Origin: Stomorhina lunata
Taxonomy: Eukaryota; Arthropoda; Insecta; Diptera; Rhiniidae
Length of the DNA stretch: 64,000 nucleotides
Assembly: GCA_933228675.1 (NCBI GenBank)
Contig: OW121743.1
Coordinates: 11,033,486 to 11,097,485, forward strand
Reading direction: 5' to 3'
Shown one piece after another: positions 1-14,560 of this stretch; position 1 is the first letter of the stretch; each line of letters opens with the position of its first letter. The position numbers and the translations under genes are program-made. The notes under the pieces were generated by a model, which saw only the letters and a program-made list of their open reading frames with translations, was not told the DNA's origin and made no database searches.

Positions 1-3000
1 ACTAATACTAATACTAATACTAATACTAATACTAATACTAATACTAATACTAATACTAATACTAATACTAATACTAATACTAATACTAATACTAATACTA
101 ATACTAATACTAATACTAATACTAATACTAATACTAATACTAATACTAATACTAATACTAATACTAATACTAATACTAATACTAATACTAATACTAATAC
201 TAATACTAATACTAATACTAATACTAATACTAATACTAATACTAATACTAATACTAATACTAATACTAATACTAATACTAATACTAATACTAATACTAAT
301 ACTAATACTAATACTAATACTAATACTAATACTAATACTAATACTAATACTAATACTAATACTAATACTAATACTAATACTAATACTAATACTAATACTA
401 ATACTAATACTAATACTAATACTAATACTAATACTAATACTAATACTAATACTAATACTAATACTAATACTAATACTAATACTAATACTAATACTAATAC
501 TAATACTAATACTAATACTAATACTAATACTAATACTAATACTAATACTAATACTAATACTAATACTAATACTAATACTAATACTAATACTAATACTAAT
601 ACTAATACTAATACTAATACTAATACTAATACTAATACTAATACTAATACTAATACTAATACTAATACTAATACTAATACTAATACTAATACTAATACTA
701 ATACTAATACTAATACTAATACTAATACTAATACTAATACTAATACTAATACTAATACTAATACTAATACTAATACTAATACTAATACTAATACTAATAC
801 TAATACTAATACTAATACTAATACTAATACTAATACTAATACTAATACTAATACTAATACTAATACTAATACTAATACTAATACTAATACTAATACTAAT
901 ACTAATACTAATACTAATACTAATACTAATACTAATACTAATACTAATACTAATACTAATACTAATACTAATACTAATACTAATACTAATACTAATACTA
1001 ATACTAATACTAATACTAATACTAATACTAATACTAATACTAATACTAATACTAATACTAATACTAATACTAATACTAATACTAATACTAATACTAATAC
1101 TAATACTAATACTAATACTAATACTAATACTAATACTAATACTAATACTAATACTAATACTAATACTAATACTAATACTAATACTAATACTAATACTAAT
1201 ACTAATACTAATACTAATACTAATACTAATACTAATACTAATACTAATACTAATACTAATACTAATACTAATACTAATACTAATACTAATACTAATACTA
1301 ATACTAATACTAATACTAATACTAATACTAATACTAATACTAATACTAATACTAATACTAATACTAATACTAATACTAATACTAATACTAATACTAATAC
1401 TAATACTAATACTAATACTAATACTAATACTAATACTAATACTAATACTAATACTAATACTAATACTAATACTAATACTAATACTAATACTAATACTAAT
1501 ACTAATACTAATACTAATACTAATACTAATACTAATACTAATACTAATACTAATACTAATACTAATACTAATACTAATACTAATACTAATACTAATACTA
1601 ATACTAATACTAATACTAATACTAATACTAATACTAATACTAATACTAATACTAATACTAATACTAATACTAATACTAATACTAATACTAATACTAATAC
1701 TAATACTAATACTAATACTAATACTAATACTAATACTAATACTAATACTAATACTAATACTAATACTAATACTAATACTAATACTAATACTAATACTAAT
1801 ACTAATACTAATACTAATACTAATACTAATACTAATACTAATACTAATACTAATACTAATACTAATACTAATACTAATACTAATACTAATACTAATACTA
1901 ATACTAATACTAATACTAATACTAATACTAATACTAATACTAATACTAATACTAATACTAATACTAATACTAATACTAATACTAATACTAATACTAATAC
2001 TAATACTAATACTAATACTAATACTAATACTAATACTAATACTAATACTAATACTAATACTAATACTAATACTAATACTAATACTAATACTAATACTAAT
2101 ACTAATACTAATACTAATACTAATACTAATACTAATACTAATACTAATACTAATACTAATACTAATACTAATACTAATACTAATACTAATACTAATACTA
2201 ATACTAATACTAATACTAATACTAATACTAATACTAATACTAATACTAATACTAATACTAATACTAATACTAATACTAATACTAATACTAATACTAATAC
2301 TAATACTAATACTAATACTAATACTAATACTAATACTAATACTAATACTAATACTAATACTAATACTAATACTAATACTAATACTAATACTAATACTAAT
2401 ACTAATACTAATACTAATACTAATACTAATACTAATACTAATACTAATACTAATACTAATACTAATACTAATACTAATACTAATACTAATACTAATACTA
2501 ATACTAATACTAATACTAATACTAATACTAATACTAATACTAATACTAATACTAATACTAATACTAATACTAATACTAATACTAATACTAATACTAATAC
2601 TAATACTAATACTAATACTAATACTAATACTAATACTAATACTAATACTAATACTAATACTAATACTAATACTAATACTAATACTAATACTAATACTAAT
2701 ACTAATACTAATACTAATACTAATACTAATACTAATACTAATACTAATACTAATACTAATACTAATACTAATACTAATACTAATACTAATACTAATACTA
2801 ATACTAATACTAATACTAATACTAATACTAATACTAATACTAATACTAATACTAATACTAATACTAATACTAATACTAATACTAATACTAATACTAATAC
2901 TAATACTAATACTAATACTAATACTAATACTAATACTAATACTAATACTAATACTAATACTAATACTAATACTAATACTAATACTAATACTAATACTAAT

Positions 3001-6000
3001 ACTAATACTAATACTAATACTAATACTAATACTAATACTAATACTAATACTAATACTAATACTAATACTAATACTAATACTAATACTAATACTAATACTA
3101 ATACTAATACTAATACTAATACTAATACTAATACTAATACTAATACTAATACTAATACTAATACTAATACTAATACTAATACTAATACTAATACTAATAC
3201 TAATACTAATACTAATACTAATACTAATACTAATACTAATACTAATACTAATACTAATACTAATACTAATACTAATACTAATACTAATACTAATACTAAT
3301 ACTAATACTAATACTAATACTAATACTAATACTAATACTAATACTAATACTAATACTAATACTAATACTAATACTAATACTAATACTAATACTAATACTA
3401 ATACTAATACTAATACTAATACTAATACTAATACTAATACTAATACTAATACTAATACTAATACTAATACTAATACTAATACTAATACTAATACTAATAC
3501 TAATACTAATACTAATACTAATACTAATACTAATACTAATACTAATACTAATACTAATACTAATACTAATACTAATACTAATACTAATACTAATACTAAT
3601 ACTAATACTAATACTAATACTAATACTAATACTAATACTAATACTAATACTAATACTAATACTAATACTAATACTAATACTAATACTAATACTAATACTA
3701 ATACTAATACTAATACTAATACTAATACTAATACTAATACTAATACTAATACTAATACTAATACTAATACTAATACTAATACTAATACTAATACTAATAC
3801 TAATACTAATACTAATACTAATACTAATACTAATACTAATACTAATACTAATACTAATACTAATACTAATACTAATACTAATACTAATACTAATACTAAT
3901 ACTAATACTAATACTAATACTAATACTAATACTAATACTAATACTAATACTAATACTAATACTAATACTAATACTAATACTAATACTAATACTAATACTA
4001 ATACTAATACTAATACTAATACTAATACTAATACTAATACTAATACTAATACTAATACTAATACTAATACTAATACTAATACTAATACTAATACTAATAC
4101 TAATACTAATACTAATACTAATACTAATACTAATACTAATACTAATACTAATACTAATACTAATACTAATACTAATACTAATACTAATACTAATACTAAT
4201 ACTAATACTAATACTAATACTAATACTAATACTAATACTAATACTAATACTAATACTAATACTAATACTAATACTAATACTAATACTAATACTAATACTA
4301 ATACTAATACTAATACTAATACTAATACTAATACTAATACTAATACTAATACTAATACTAATACTAATACTAATACTAATACTAATACTAATACTAATAC
4401 TAATACTAATACTAATACTAATACTAATACTAATACTAATACTAATACTAATACTAATACTAATACTAATACTAATACTAATACTAATACTAATACTAAT
4501 ACTAATACTAATACTAATACTAATACTAATACTAATACTAATACTAATACTAATACTAATACTAATACTAATACTAATACTAATACTAATACTAATACTA
4601 ATACTAATACTAATACTAATACTAATACTAATACTAATACTAATACTAATACTAATACTAATACTAATACTAATACTAATACTAATACTAATACTAATAC
4701 TAATACTAATACTAATACTAATACTAATACTAATACTAATACTAATACTAATACTAATACTAATACTAATACTAATACTAATACTAATACTAATACTAAT
4801 ACTAATACTAATACTAATACTAATACTAATACTAATACTAATACTAATACTAATACTAATACTAATACTAATACTAATACTAATACTAATACTAATACTA
4901 ATACTAATACTAATACTAATACTAATACTAATACTAATACTAATACTAATACTAATACTAATACTAATACTAATACTAATACTAATACTAATACTAATAC
5001 TAATACTAATACTAATACTAATACTAATACTAATACTAATACTAATACTAATACTAATACTAATACTAATACTAATACTAATACTAATACTAATACTAAT
5101 ACTAATACTAATACTAATACTAATACTAATACTAATACTAATACTAATACTAATACTAATACTAATACTAATACTAATACTAATACTAATACTAATACTA
5201 ATACTAATACTAATACTAATACTAATACTAATACTAATACTAATACTAATACTAATACTAATACTAATACTAATACTAATACTAATACTAATACTAATAC
5301 TAATACTAATACTAATACTAATACTAATACTAATACTAATACTAATACTAATACTAATACTAATACTAATACTAATACTAATACTAATACTAATACTAAT
5401 ACTAATACTAATACTAATACTAATACTAATACTAATACTAATACTAATACTAATACTAATACTAATACTAATACTAATACTAATACTAATACTAATACTA
5501 ATACTAATACTAATACTAATACTAATACTAATACTAATACTAATACTAATACTAATACTAATACTAATACTAATACTAATACTAATACTAATACTAATAC
5601 TAATACTAATACTAATACTAATACTAATACTAATACTAATACTAATACTAATACTAATACTAATACTAATACTAATACTAATACTAATACTAATACTAAT
5701 ACTAATACTAATACTAATACTAATACTAATACTAATACTAATACTAATACTAATACTAATACTAATACTAATACTAATACTAATACTAATACTAATACTA
5801 ATACTAATACTAATACTAATACTAATACTAATACTAATACTAATACTAATACTAATACTAATACTAATACTAATACTAATACTAATACTAATACTAATAC
5901 TAATACTAATACTAATACTAATACTAATACTAATACTAATACTAATACTAATACTAATACTAATACTAATACTAATACTAATACTAATACTAATACTAAT

Positions 6001-7330
6001 ACTAATACTAATACTAATACTAATACTAATACTAATACTAATACTAATACTAATACTAATACTAATACTAATACTAATACTAATACTAATACTAATACTA
6101 ATACTAATACTAATACTAATACTAATACTAATACTAATACTAATACTAATACTAATACTAATACTAATACTAATACTAATACTAATACTAATACTAATAC
6201 TAATACTAATACTAATACTAATACTAATACTAATACTAATACTAATACTAATACTAATACTAATACTAATACTAATACTAATACTAATACTAATACTAAT
6301 ACTAATACTAATACTAATACTAATACTAATACTAATACTAATACTAATACTAATACTAATACTAATACTAATACTAATACTAATACTAATACTAATACTA
6401 ATACTAATACTAATACTAATACTAATACTAATACTAATACTAATACTAATACTAATACTAATACTAATACTAATACTAATACTAATACTAATACTAATAC
6501 TAATACTAATACTAATACTAATACTAATACTAATACTAATACTAATACTAATACTAATACTAATACTAATACTAATACTAATACTAATACTAATACTAAT
6601 ACTAATACTAATACTAATACTAATACTAATACTAATACTAATACTAATACTAATACTAATACTAATACTAATACTAATACTAATACTAATACTAATACTA
6701 ATACTAATACTAATACTAATACTAATACTAATACTAATACTAATACTAATACTAATACTAATACTAATACTAATACTAATACTAATACTAATACTAATAC
6801 TAATACTAATACTAATACTAATACTAATACTAATACTAATACTAATACTAATACTAATACTAATACTAATACTAATACTAATACTAATACTAATACTAAT
6901 ACTAATACTAATACTAATACTAATACTAATACTAATACTAATACTAATACTAATACTAATACTAATACTAATACTAATACTAATACTAATACTAATACTA
7001 ATACTAATACTAATACTAATACTAATACTAATACTAATACTAATACTAATACTAATACTAATACTAATACTAATACTAATACTAATACTAATACTAATAC
7101 TAATACTAATACTAATACTAATACTAATACTAATACTAATACTAATACTAATACTAATACTAATACTAATACTAATACTAATACTAATACTAATACTAAT
7201 ACTAATACTAATACTAATACTAATACTAATACTAATACTAATACTAATACTAATACTAATACTAATACTAATACTAATACTAATACTAATACTAATACTA
7301 ATACTAATACTAATACTAATACTAATACTA
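1..7330. repeat. (ACTAAT)n hexanucleotide satellite, left edge open
   Basis: About 1,220 copies of the hexamer ACTAAT in uninterrupted register, with no substitution that I can see. The array begins before the window. It ends abruptly at 7330 and is followed by a short degraded tail at 7331-7380 with scattered ACTAAG and TACTGAT words. Such perfect homogeneity over 7 kb means very recent expansion or homogenisation, or an assembler filling in consensus. A tiny matching cluster (three adjacent ACTAAT-like units) lies far away at 49690-49716. It carries no coding sequence. Confidence 0.98.
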
Positions 7331-9935
7331 AGACACAATCCAAGACATAGACTAAGACTGATTATACTGATATTGATAATGGTAAGTCGAAATGTTGGTT
7401 ACTCGTTATTTGTAAACCTTTTATCACTAGCGTTTGCATAATGCACCTCTTAAATACAATAATTTGTCTTTTCTAACGGAAAAACTATTTGTTAATGTTA
7501 TTTTTTTTTATTTGTTAAATAATTTGGTAATACTTGTGAAGTTTTTCTTGTAATTTTGTTTGTTAGTTATAATTTACAATTCTAAGACAGTAGTGACATT
7601 GCTTGTCACTCTTAATGACATGACATTTGTCGCTTTGGTCTTCAATTTTTTTTAGAAGGGCATTTATAATGTTTTTTTTCTGTGTTAGTTGAAAATATTC
7701 AATTGTATAGCAAAGTTTTTCTGATGGGGCTATAATTTAGATTTTTTATAAAAGATAAATTGTTGTCTAATACGAGTATGCTATGAGTTTTAAGTGTCAA
7801 ATTTTGCAATAGTAATGACTAAAGTTTTTGCTAGTTTTTTTTTAGGGAGGTTTGGAGTTAAGAAGAAGATTTTACTAATGACTGACAATTGTTGCATAGT
7901 TTAAAGCTATTATGACTGGAGGTCTTTGGGTCAAGGTTGTAGAGAAAATGGGGTTAATTTGTTAAAATATTTTTAATATTAGCATAAGTTAAATGTTAAT
8001 TTTTGTAAATTCTTGTAATTTATTTGCTTATGTTTGCATATCTTTAAGAAATTCCTTAAATAGTTAATAGAAGTTGTTAATTTTTCTTAATTTCCTTGTA
8101 CTGGTATCATGAAAATATTTTATAAAATTCCCTTAGCTTCTTCATATTCAATTTAAGATCAGCAGCTTATAATTAAGTTTATAATTTACAACAAATTGTG
8201 CTAAAGAGAAAGTTTATTATAAACAATTTAATTATAAAATTGCCTGCAAAGATTGAAAAGTTGCACATCATTTACGCATCACATACAATTTTACAAAACT
8301 TCATTATAAATTTCAGTAAAAAAAATGTTTTAAAACTCGCACGTATACATGTCGGCAGATATGCAGACACTTTGGGCACAGTGGTTTCAAAAAGGGTAAT
8401 TGTGGAAAAGATTTAAACGAATTTTGAACAGAAATGACATTTTTTCATAATTTGAAAAAGTCTGAAGTCAGTTTCACATTCGAGTTTAAGTTGAATATCT
8501 TGTAATCTTGAAGTCCCTCCTTTGAGGATCTACAACAATTTCTTATTGAACTTTAATTTGACTCTTTTTCTATCGCAAACTGAAGAACTGAACATTCGAT
8601 ATTCATCGAAATGTAAAATATTTCAGAAACATTTGTGTAGCATACTTTTGGGATAATCTAAATAATATATAATATTTATGGTTCACTACATTGTTACTTA
8701 TTTGTTAAAAATTCCCTTATGGTAAAAGAATTTCATTTAAACTAAACGTTTTGACAAACAAACGAATACTTTTGGATGCCAAATTTTATTAAACTTTTTG
8801 CAATATAAATTATTTTGAAAATCCCTAAGGTATGTTACACAATATTTGCTTAAAAGTCTAAGTTTTTGATCGATATCGGATTGCAGTTTTTAGAACTGAA
8901 GCGGTCGCTTATTACTAGCAGGGCCTTAAATTTAATATGATAGAATGGATAACAATGGCTGGTACCACTGTGCAGCGCTTCCTTTTCGCACGCGTTCTTT
9001 TAATGGCGGAAAAATAAGGAGAAAGAAACGTGTTGGCACAGCTAGAAGTGACTTTGAACTATAGGAATTTACAATGTAGTTGCATATGGGAAACATTTAA
9101 AATAATGTTGAAAGTTTGCCACGCACTTTGTAACAAAAAAAAGTGATGTCAATTTGTTGAATAAAAAAACGCTAAAAAGAAAAGGGTTCATTAAGTAAAG
9201 GATTTAAATGAGGGTTTTGACTACATAAGAAGAACTTGAGTCCAACTATTTTTGTATAAGTAATTGGCTAAGTTTAAGCCATAAAATCGAGGTTAGAAGC
9301 CTTAATATTTTTAAAGACTTATTGGAAAAACAAACTAAAATCGCTTGTTTGCTTCAAAAAAATGCTACATTGTCCTTACCAATCTCTTAACACAATTCTT
9401 CAATTTACATTGTTTCATATAAATTTTCCATAGTTTCCTTTTTCCCTTTTTATTCACTCTCATTAGTGTTACAATTCAATTTTCTCTCGTTTTATTCACG
9501 TTTCTGCCTTTTTTCCACTTAAAATATATATATAAACTTTATTTCCCTCTGATCTTTTACATTCTGTTGCGCTTTTATTTAATTTTTAATATTTTATAAC
9601 AAAGTACGTTTACAACTGAATTAAAGTACTAACTTACATACAACGACTATGGATGAAGTCATGCCTATTTCATAAAATGCTTTCGTGTTCATTTCCCAGC
9701 TTAATTTAGACTAGGAGCCAGGGCGCGCAGGCAGGTTTTTACATATGTGAATAGTTTTGTTTTTCAAAGGATACAATAACTGACAACGGGAAGCAGCCAA
9801 TTTTATATTATATCCTTTTTTAAATGTTATACGTTAAGGAAAATGTTTTGAAAGTACAAAACATGTTTAGAGAAAATCATGAGTTCAGGGAAATATGATT
9901 GTTTAGGAATTTTTAAGTATATAATTTTATGATGA
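7331..9935. other. AT-rich sequence without recognised genes
   Basis: Low-complexity-leaning, AT-rich DNA with stops in every frame and no protein-like reading frame. A GC-richer patch at about 8930-9060 contains no open frame. A dispersed motif at 8625-8658 is annotated separately. A good-looking 5' splice-site word (TGGTAAGT) occurs at 7380-7387 just after the satellite, but nothing around it supports an exon. Confidence 0.7.
8625..8658 (+). repeat. Dispersed motif containing GTGTAGCATACTTTTGGG
   Basis: The stretch reading GAAACATTTGTGTAGCATAC and onward is nearly identical to 50307-50340. Its core GTGTAGCATAC also occurs at 23869 and, inverted, at about 24403-24413. It is probably the end of an old dispersed element whose full length I cannot define. 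Confidence 0.55.
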
Positions 9936-11113
9936 TGAAAATAGGGTTTAGGGCAGAGCTTTAAAGGTATCAAAATGTCTTATTAAGTTAAAATATTTCC
10001 TATTAAAATTAAAAATTTTTAAAAAATTTCTTATAAAAAAAAATTTTTTGAAAAATTTTCGACAGAAATATAAAAATTTTCAATAGAAATATTTTTCTAT
10101 AGAAAAATTTTCGATAGAAATATTTTTCTATAGAAAAATTTTCGATAGAAATATTTTTCTATACAAAAAATTTTCGATAGAAAAATTTTTCTATACAAAA
10201 AATTTTCGATAGAAAAATTTTTCTATACAAAAAATTTTCGATAGAAATATTTTTCTATACAAAAATTTTCGATAGAAATATTTTTCTATACAAAAAATTT
10301 TCTATAGAAATATTTTTCTATACAAAAAATTTTCAATAGAAATATTTTGCTATACAAAAAATTTTCGATAGAAATATTTTTCTATACAAAAATTTTCGAT
10401 AGAAATATTTTTCTATACAAAAAATTGTCGATAGAAATATTTTGGTATAAAAAAAATTTCGATTGAAAAATTTTTCTATACAAAAAATTTTTGATAGAAA
10501 TATTTTTCTATAGAAAAATTTTCGATAGAAATATTTTTCTATACAAAAAATTTTCGATAGAAATATTTTTCTATAGAAAAATTTTCTATATTTTTCTATA
10601 AAAAAATTTTCGATAGAAATAGAAAATAGGAAATTTTTCCTATAAAACTAGGAAATTTTTGAAAAATTTCATAAAAAACTAGGAAATTTTTGAAAAATTT
10701 CATATAAAACTAGGAAATTTTTGAAAAATTTCCTATAAAACTAGGAAATTTTTGAAAAATTTCCTATAAAAATAGGAAATTTTTGAAAAATTTCCTATGA
10801 AAATATGAAATTTTTGAAAAATTTCCTATAAAAATATGAAATTTTTGAAAAATTTCCTATAAAAATATGAAATTTTTGAAAAATTTCCTATAAAAATATG
10901 AAATTTTTGAAAAATTTCCTATAAAAATAGGAAATTTTTGAAAAATTTCCTATAAAAATAGGAAATTTTTGAAAAATTTCCTATAAAAATAGGAAATTTT
11001 TGAAAAATTTCCTATAAAAATAGGAAATTTTTGAAAAATTTCCTATAAAAATAGGAAATTTTTGAAAAATTTCCTATAAAAATAGGAAATTTTTGAAAAA
11101 TTTCCTATAAAAA
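9936..11113. repeat. Duplicated block, copy 1 (satellite families A and B)
   Basis: This block starts with a unique leader (GGGTTTAGGGCAGAGCTTTA at about 9944), followed by a ~32 bp array to about 10620 and a ~31 bp array to 11113. The ~32 bp units contain ATTTTCGATAGAAATATTTT plus TTCTATAC. The ~31 bp units read AGGAAATTTTTGAAAAATTT followed by CCTATAAAAAT. The same leader and the same two arrays in the same order restart at about 11114, so the block is one unit of a 1,178 bp direct duplication. The array monomers are themselves near-palindromic. Confidence 0.9.
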
Positions 11114-12695
11114 TGAAAATAGGGTTTAGGGCAGAGCTTTAAAGGTATCAAAATGTCTTATTAATTAAAATATTTCCTATTAAAATTAAAAATTTTTAAA
11201 AAATTTCTTATAAAAAAAAATTTTTGAAAAATTTTCGACAGAAATATAAAAATTTTCAATAGAAATATTTTTCTATAGAAAAATTTTCGATAGAAATATT
11301 TTTCTATACAAAAAATTTTCGATAGAAAAATTTTTCTATACAAAAAATTTTCGATAGAAAAATTTTTCTATACAAAAAATTTTCGATAGAAATATTTTTC
11401 TATACAAAAATTTTCGATAGAAATATTTTTCTATACAAAAAATTTTCGATAAAAATATTTTGGTATAAAAAAAATTTTCGATTGAAAAATTTTTCTATAC
11501 AAAAAATTTTTGATAGAAATATTTTTCAATAGAAAAATTTTCCATAGAAATATTTTTCTATACAAAAAATTTTCGATAGAAATATTTTTCTATTGAAAAA
11601 TTTTCGATAGAAATATCTTTCTATAAAAAAATTTTCGATAGAAATAGAAAATAGGAAATTTTTGAAAAATTTCCTATAAAACTAGAAAATTTTTGGAAAA
11701 ATTTCCTATAAAACTAGGAAATTTTTGAAAAATTTCCTTTAAAACTAGGAAATTTTTGAAAAATTTCCTTTAAAACTAGGAAATTTTTGAAAAATTTCTT
11801 ATAAAACTAGGAAATTTTTGAAAAATTGCTTATAAAACTAGGAAATTTTTAAAAAAATTCCTATAAAACTAGGAAATTTTTAAAAAAATTCCTATAAAAA
11901 TAGGAAATTTTTGAAAAATTTCCTATAAAAATAGGAAATTTTTGAAAAATTTCCTATAAAAATAGGAAATTTTTGAAAAATTTCCTATAAAAATAGGAAA
12001 TTTTTGAAAAATTTCCTATAAAAATAGGAAATTTTTGAAAAATTTCCTATAAAAATAGGAAATTTTTGAAAAATTTCCTATAAAAATAGGAAATTTTTGA
12101 AAAATTTCCTATAAAAATAGGAAATTTTTGAAAAATTTCCTATAAAAATAGGAAATTTTTGAAAAATTTCCTATAAAAATAGGAAATTTTTGAAAAATTT
12201 CCTATAAAAATAGGAAATTTTTGAAAAATTTCCTATAAAAATAGGAAATTTTTGAAAAATTTCCTATAAAAATAGGAAATTTTTGAAAAATTTCCTATAA
12301 AACTAGGAAATTTTTAAAAAAAATTCCTATAAAAATAGGAAATTTTTGAAAAATTTCCTATAAAAATAGGAAATTTTTGAAAAATTTCCTATAAAAATAG
12401 GAAATTTTTGAAAAATTTCCTATAAAAATAGGAAATTTTTGAAAAATTTCCTATAAAAATAGGAAATTTTTGAAAAATTTCCTATAAAAATAGGAAATTT
12501 TTGAAAAATTTCCTATAAAAATAGGAAATTTTTGAAAAATTTCCTATAAAAATAGGAAATTTTTGAAAAATTTCCTATAAAAATAGGAAATTTTTGAAAA
12601 ATTTCCTATAAAAATAGGAAATTTTTGAAAAATTTCCTATAAAAATAGGAAATTTTTGAAAAATTTCCTATAAAAATAGGAAATTTTTGAAAAAC
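11114..12695. repeat. Duplicated block, copy 2, with an expanded family B array
   Basis: Second copy of the preceding block: leader 11119-11200, family A array to about 11645, family B array 11646-12695. Its family B portion is about twice as long as in copy 1 and very homogeneous (AGGAAATTTTTGAAAAATTT plus CCTATAAAAAT, 31 bp). This shows independent expansion after the duplication. The same family B monomer reappears at the far right of the window (62361-64000). Confidence 0.9.
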
Positions 12696-14560
12696 TATTT
12701 AAAGTTTCCATTCTTTTGAACTTCTTTCCTTTCGTGCCCCACAAAATATGTAAGTACTACATGAGTATCTGCATTACCAAAACAAGATTCCTTAAATAGC
12801 TGTTGCTCTTTCTTACCCGAACTCTTCCCTTCTTAACATCATGGACTAGCAAAAAAGGGGTAAATTTCCGCATATAATATTATAAGATAATGTACATCTA
12901 TATCAGAGCATATGGCAAATATTCTTGAATATTTAGAGCAAGTTTTCCACAAGTTTTCACATATACTCGTACTAGAGTAGCATTTAGTTTATATTGTGGT
13001 TTTCCGGCATTCCTTTTAACAGATAATGAATAAAGTCGTGGTTTAAAAATAGACATACCTTTTGCTGGTAAATTTTTGGGGGGAACTAAATGAAAAAAGG
13101 CTTTCCATTTGATTTTGAGCGAAGGCTTTTGAATATGATGTTTTGAGTTAAAGAATCAAACAACATGAGCAAATTAAGTTATTGTTGAATCAAATAATAA
13201 AGAAGTTTTCACTTTGAGGGGAGGAAATAAAAAAAATAATAAATTTAATATTTAAATGAAAATAATTTGAAAATTTTTTTGGGGTTTGAAGAAGAAAATT
13301 AGAAATGAAGGTAAATAAAAGAATAAAAATGTGGCATAATAGAGAAATATGTAAAATATTTACGATTTAATACAAAATTTTGAAAAAATACTAAAACTTA
13401 TACTGAAAGTAAATCTCGTCTTGGTAGGATTTGAACCCGGGCAATTAAGTTTAAATTACCATTCAAATTGCAATTAACAAACTATAAGCAATTCGATGAT
13501 ATGTTGTAGTTTACCAAAGTTTTGATGCTTTTTTATACAAAAAAAAAATCAAATTTTAAAAAATTTAAAATAGCGCCTTTTGCCTAAAATCTATCCTTTA
13601 ACTAAACCTTTCAACTACAAAATTCCTATTTTTATCAAAATTTAAATTCATATTCTTCAAATATTTTCAATTTCCAAGAACTTTTCAGCAAATATTTTTC
13701 AAACATTCAAGCCCCAGCGCTTACCTTTGATCCTCCTCTCGAAGAAATTGATATCGTTAGTGCGAAAAAAATATTCGCATTAAAATTGCATAAGTTTTGC
13801 ATAGTTAAGTTGGCTTTGATGTAGGAGTAGTGGTACTTATGCATAAATACTGAAATTTTGCCATGTTGATTTTATTCATGTATCAAAATACTATTTTTGG
13901 ACCCTACATCAAAGTATGATAGGTTTTACTAGGTGGTACAGGTGTTTGTAACTCATTCAAATATAGGTCTAAAATCTATCTTAAAAAATAATAAAAGACT
14001 CATGATTTATTTTTTCATCACATCGACAGCTAAGTATAGCATATCACAGCATCCTACATTGGCGGATATTCTTCAGAAATAACACGCTGTCGATGTAAAA
14101 AAATAAAATTGGCTATAGATCAAAAATCTTCAGAATATTCGATAGAAATATTTTTCTATAGAAAAATTTTATTTTTGTAGGGTATCATATAGTCTAACTT
14201 CACTGACTTTTGTACGTTTTTGATACTATGTACTACTGCAGGCACTTCAAACATTCAACATCATTGAACTCTTCAACCATCGCTGCTGTTAGAGATGATG
14301 ATGGTTAAAGATAAACTTTGGATTTTTCGAAAAAAAAAAAAAAATATTGAGACTATAAATAAAAGTTTTAAATAAATAAGAAATTTCCATATAAGAAATT
14401 TGAATTAGACAAGAAGATTGAAGAATACCTACATCTTATATAAGTAGATAAAATTCAACTTAAAGCTAAAGATTTTATGATAGAAAATTTTGTACAAATA
14501 TTTCAAAGAATTTTAATATCAATTTTGTTTTAAAGAGCCAAAAATATATATTTAAAAAAA
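12696..14560. other. AT-rich sequence with a few repeat scraps
   Basis: No convincing open frame. It contains a tRNA-like scrap on the minus strand (annotated separately). It also contains a fragment at 14139-14195 where one CTATAG-type satellite monomer runs into GTAGGGTATCATATAGTC, a word that recurs near 48388 and 56751 and looks like the end of a dispersed fly repeat. Two 11 bp arms (ACATCGACAGC and its complement) face each other at about 14021 and 14086. Confidence 0.65.
13395..13485 (-). repeat. Degenerate tRNA-derived SINE-like fragment
   Basis: On the minus strand there is a B-box-like word GGTTCAAATCC. A weak A-box-like word (TAGTTTGTTAA) lies about 45 bases upstream, which is the spacing of a tRNA promoter. 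The stems do not pair well, so this is not a functional tRNA. It is either a tRNA pseudogene or the head of an old SINE. Confidence 0.35.

Noticed and set aside
1..7330. Telomere repeat
   Set aside because: The hexamer resembles TTAGGG-type repeats only loosely (complement ATTAGT), flies lack telomerase, and the array abuts ordinary sequence. A simple satellite is the safer reading.
7380..7387. 5' splice site after the hexamer array
   Set aside because: TGGTAAGT is a good match but there is no adjacent exon-like frame; single-motif evidence is too weak.
8198..8416. 72-codon plus-strand gene
   Set aside because: No ATG at its start, low-complexity composition, no domain.
11161..11343. 60-codon frame in the family A satellite (also 14858-15040)
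   Set aside because: Pure translation of tandem monomers (FYRKIF or YRKICPN repeats).
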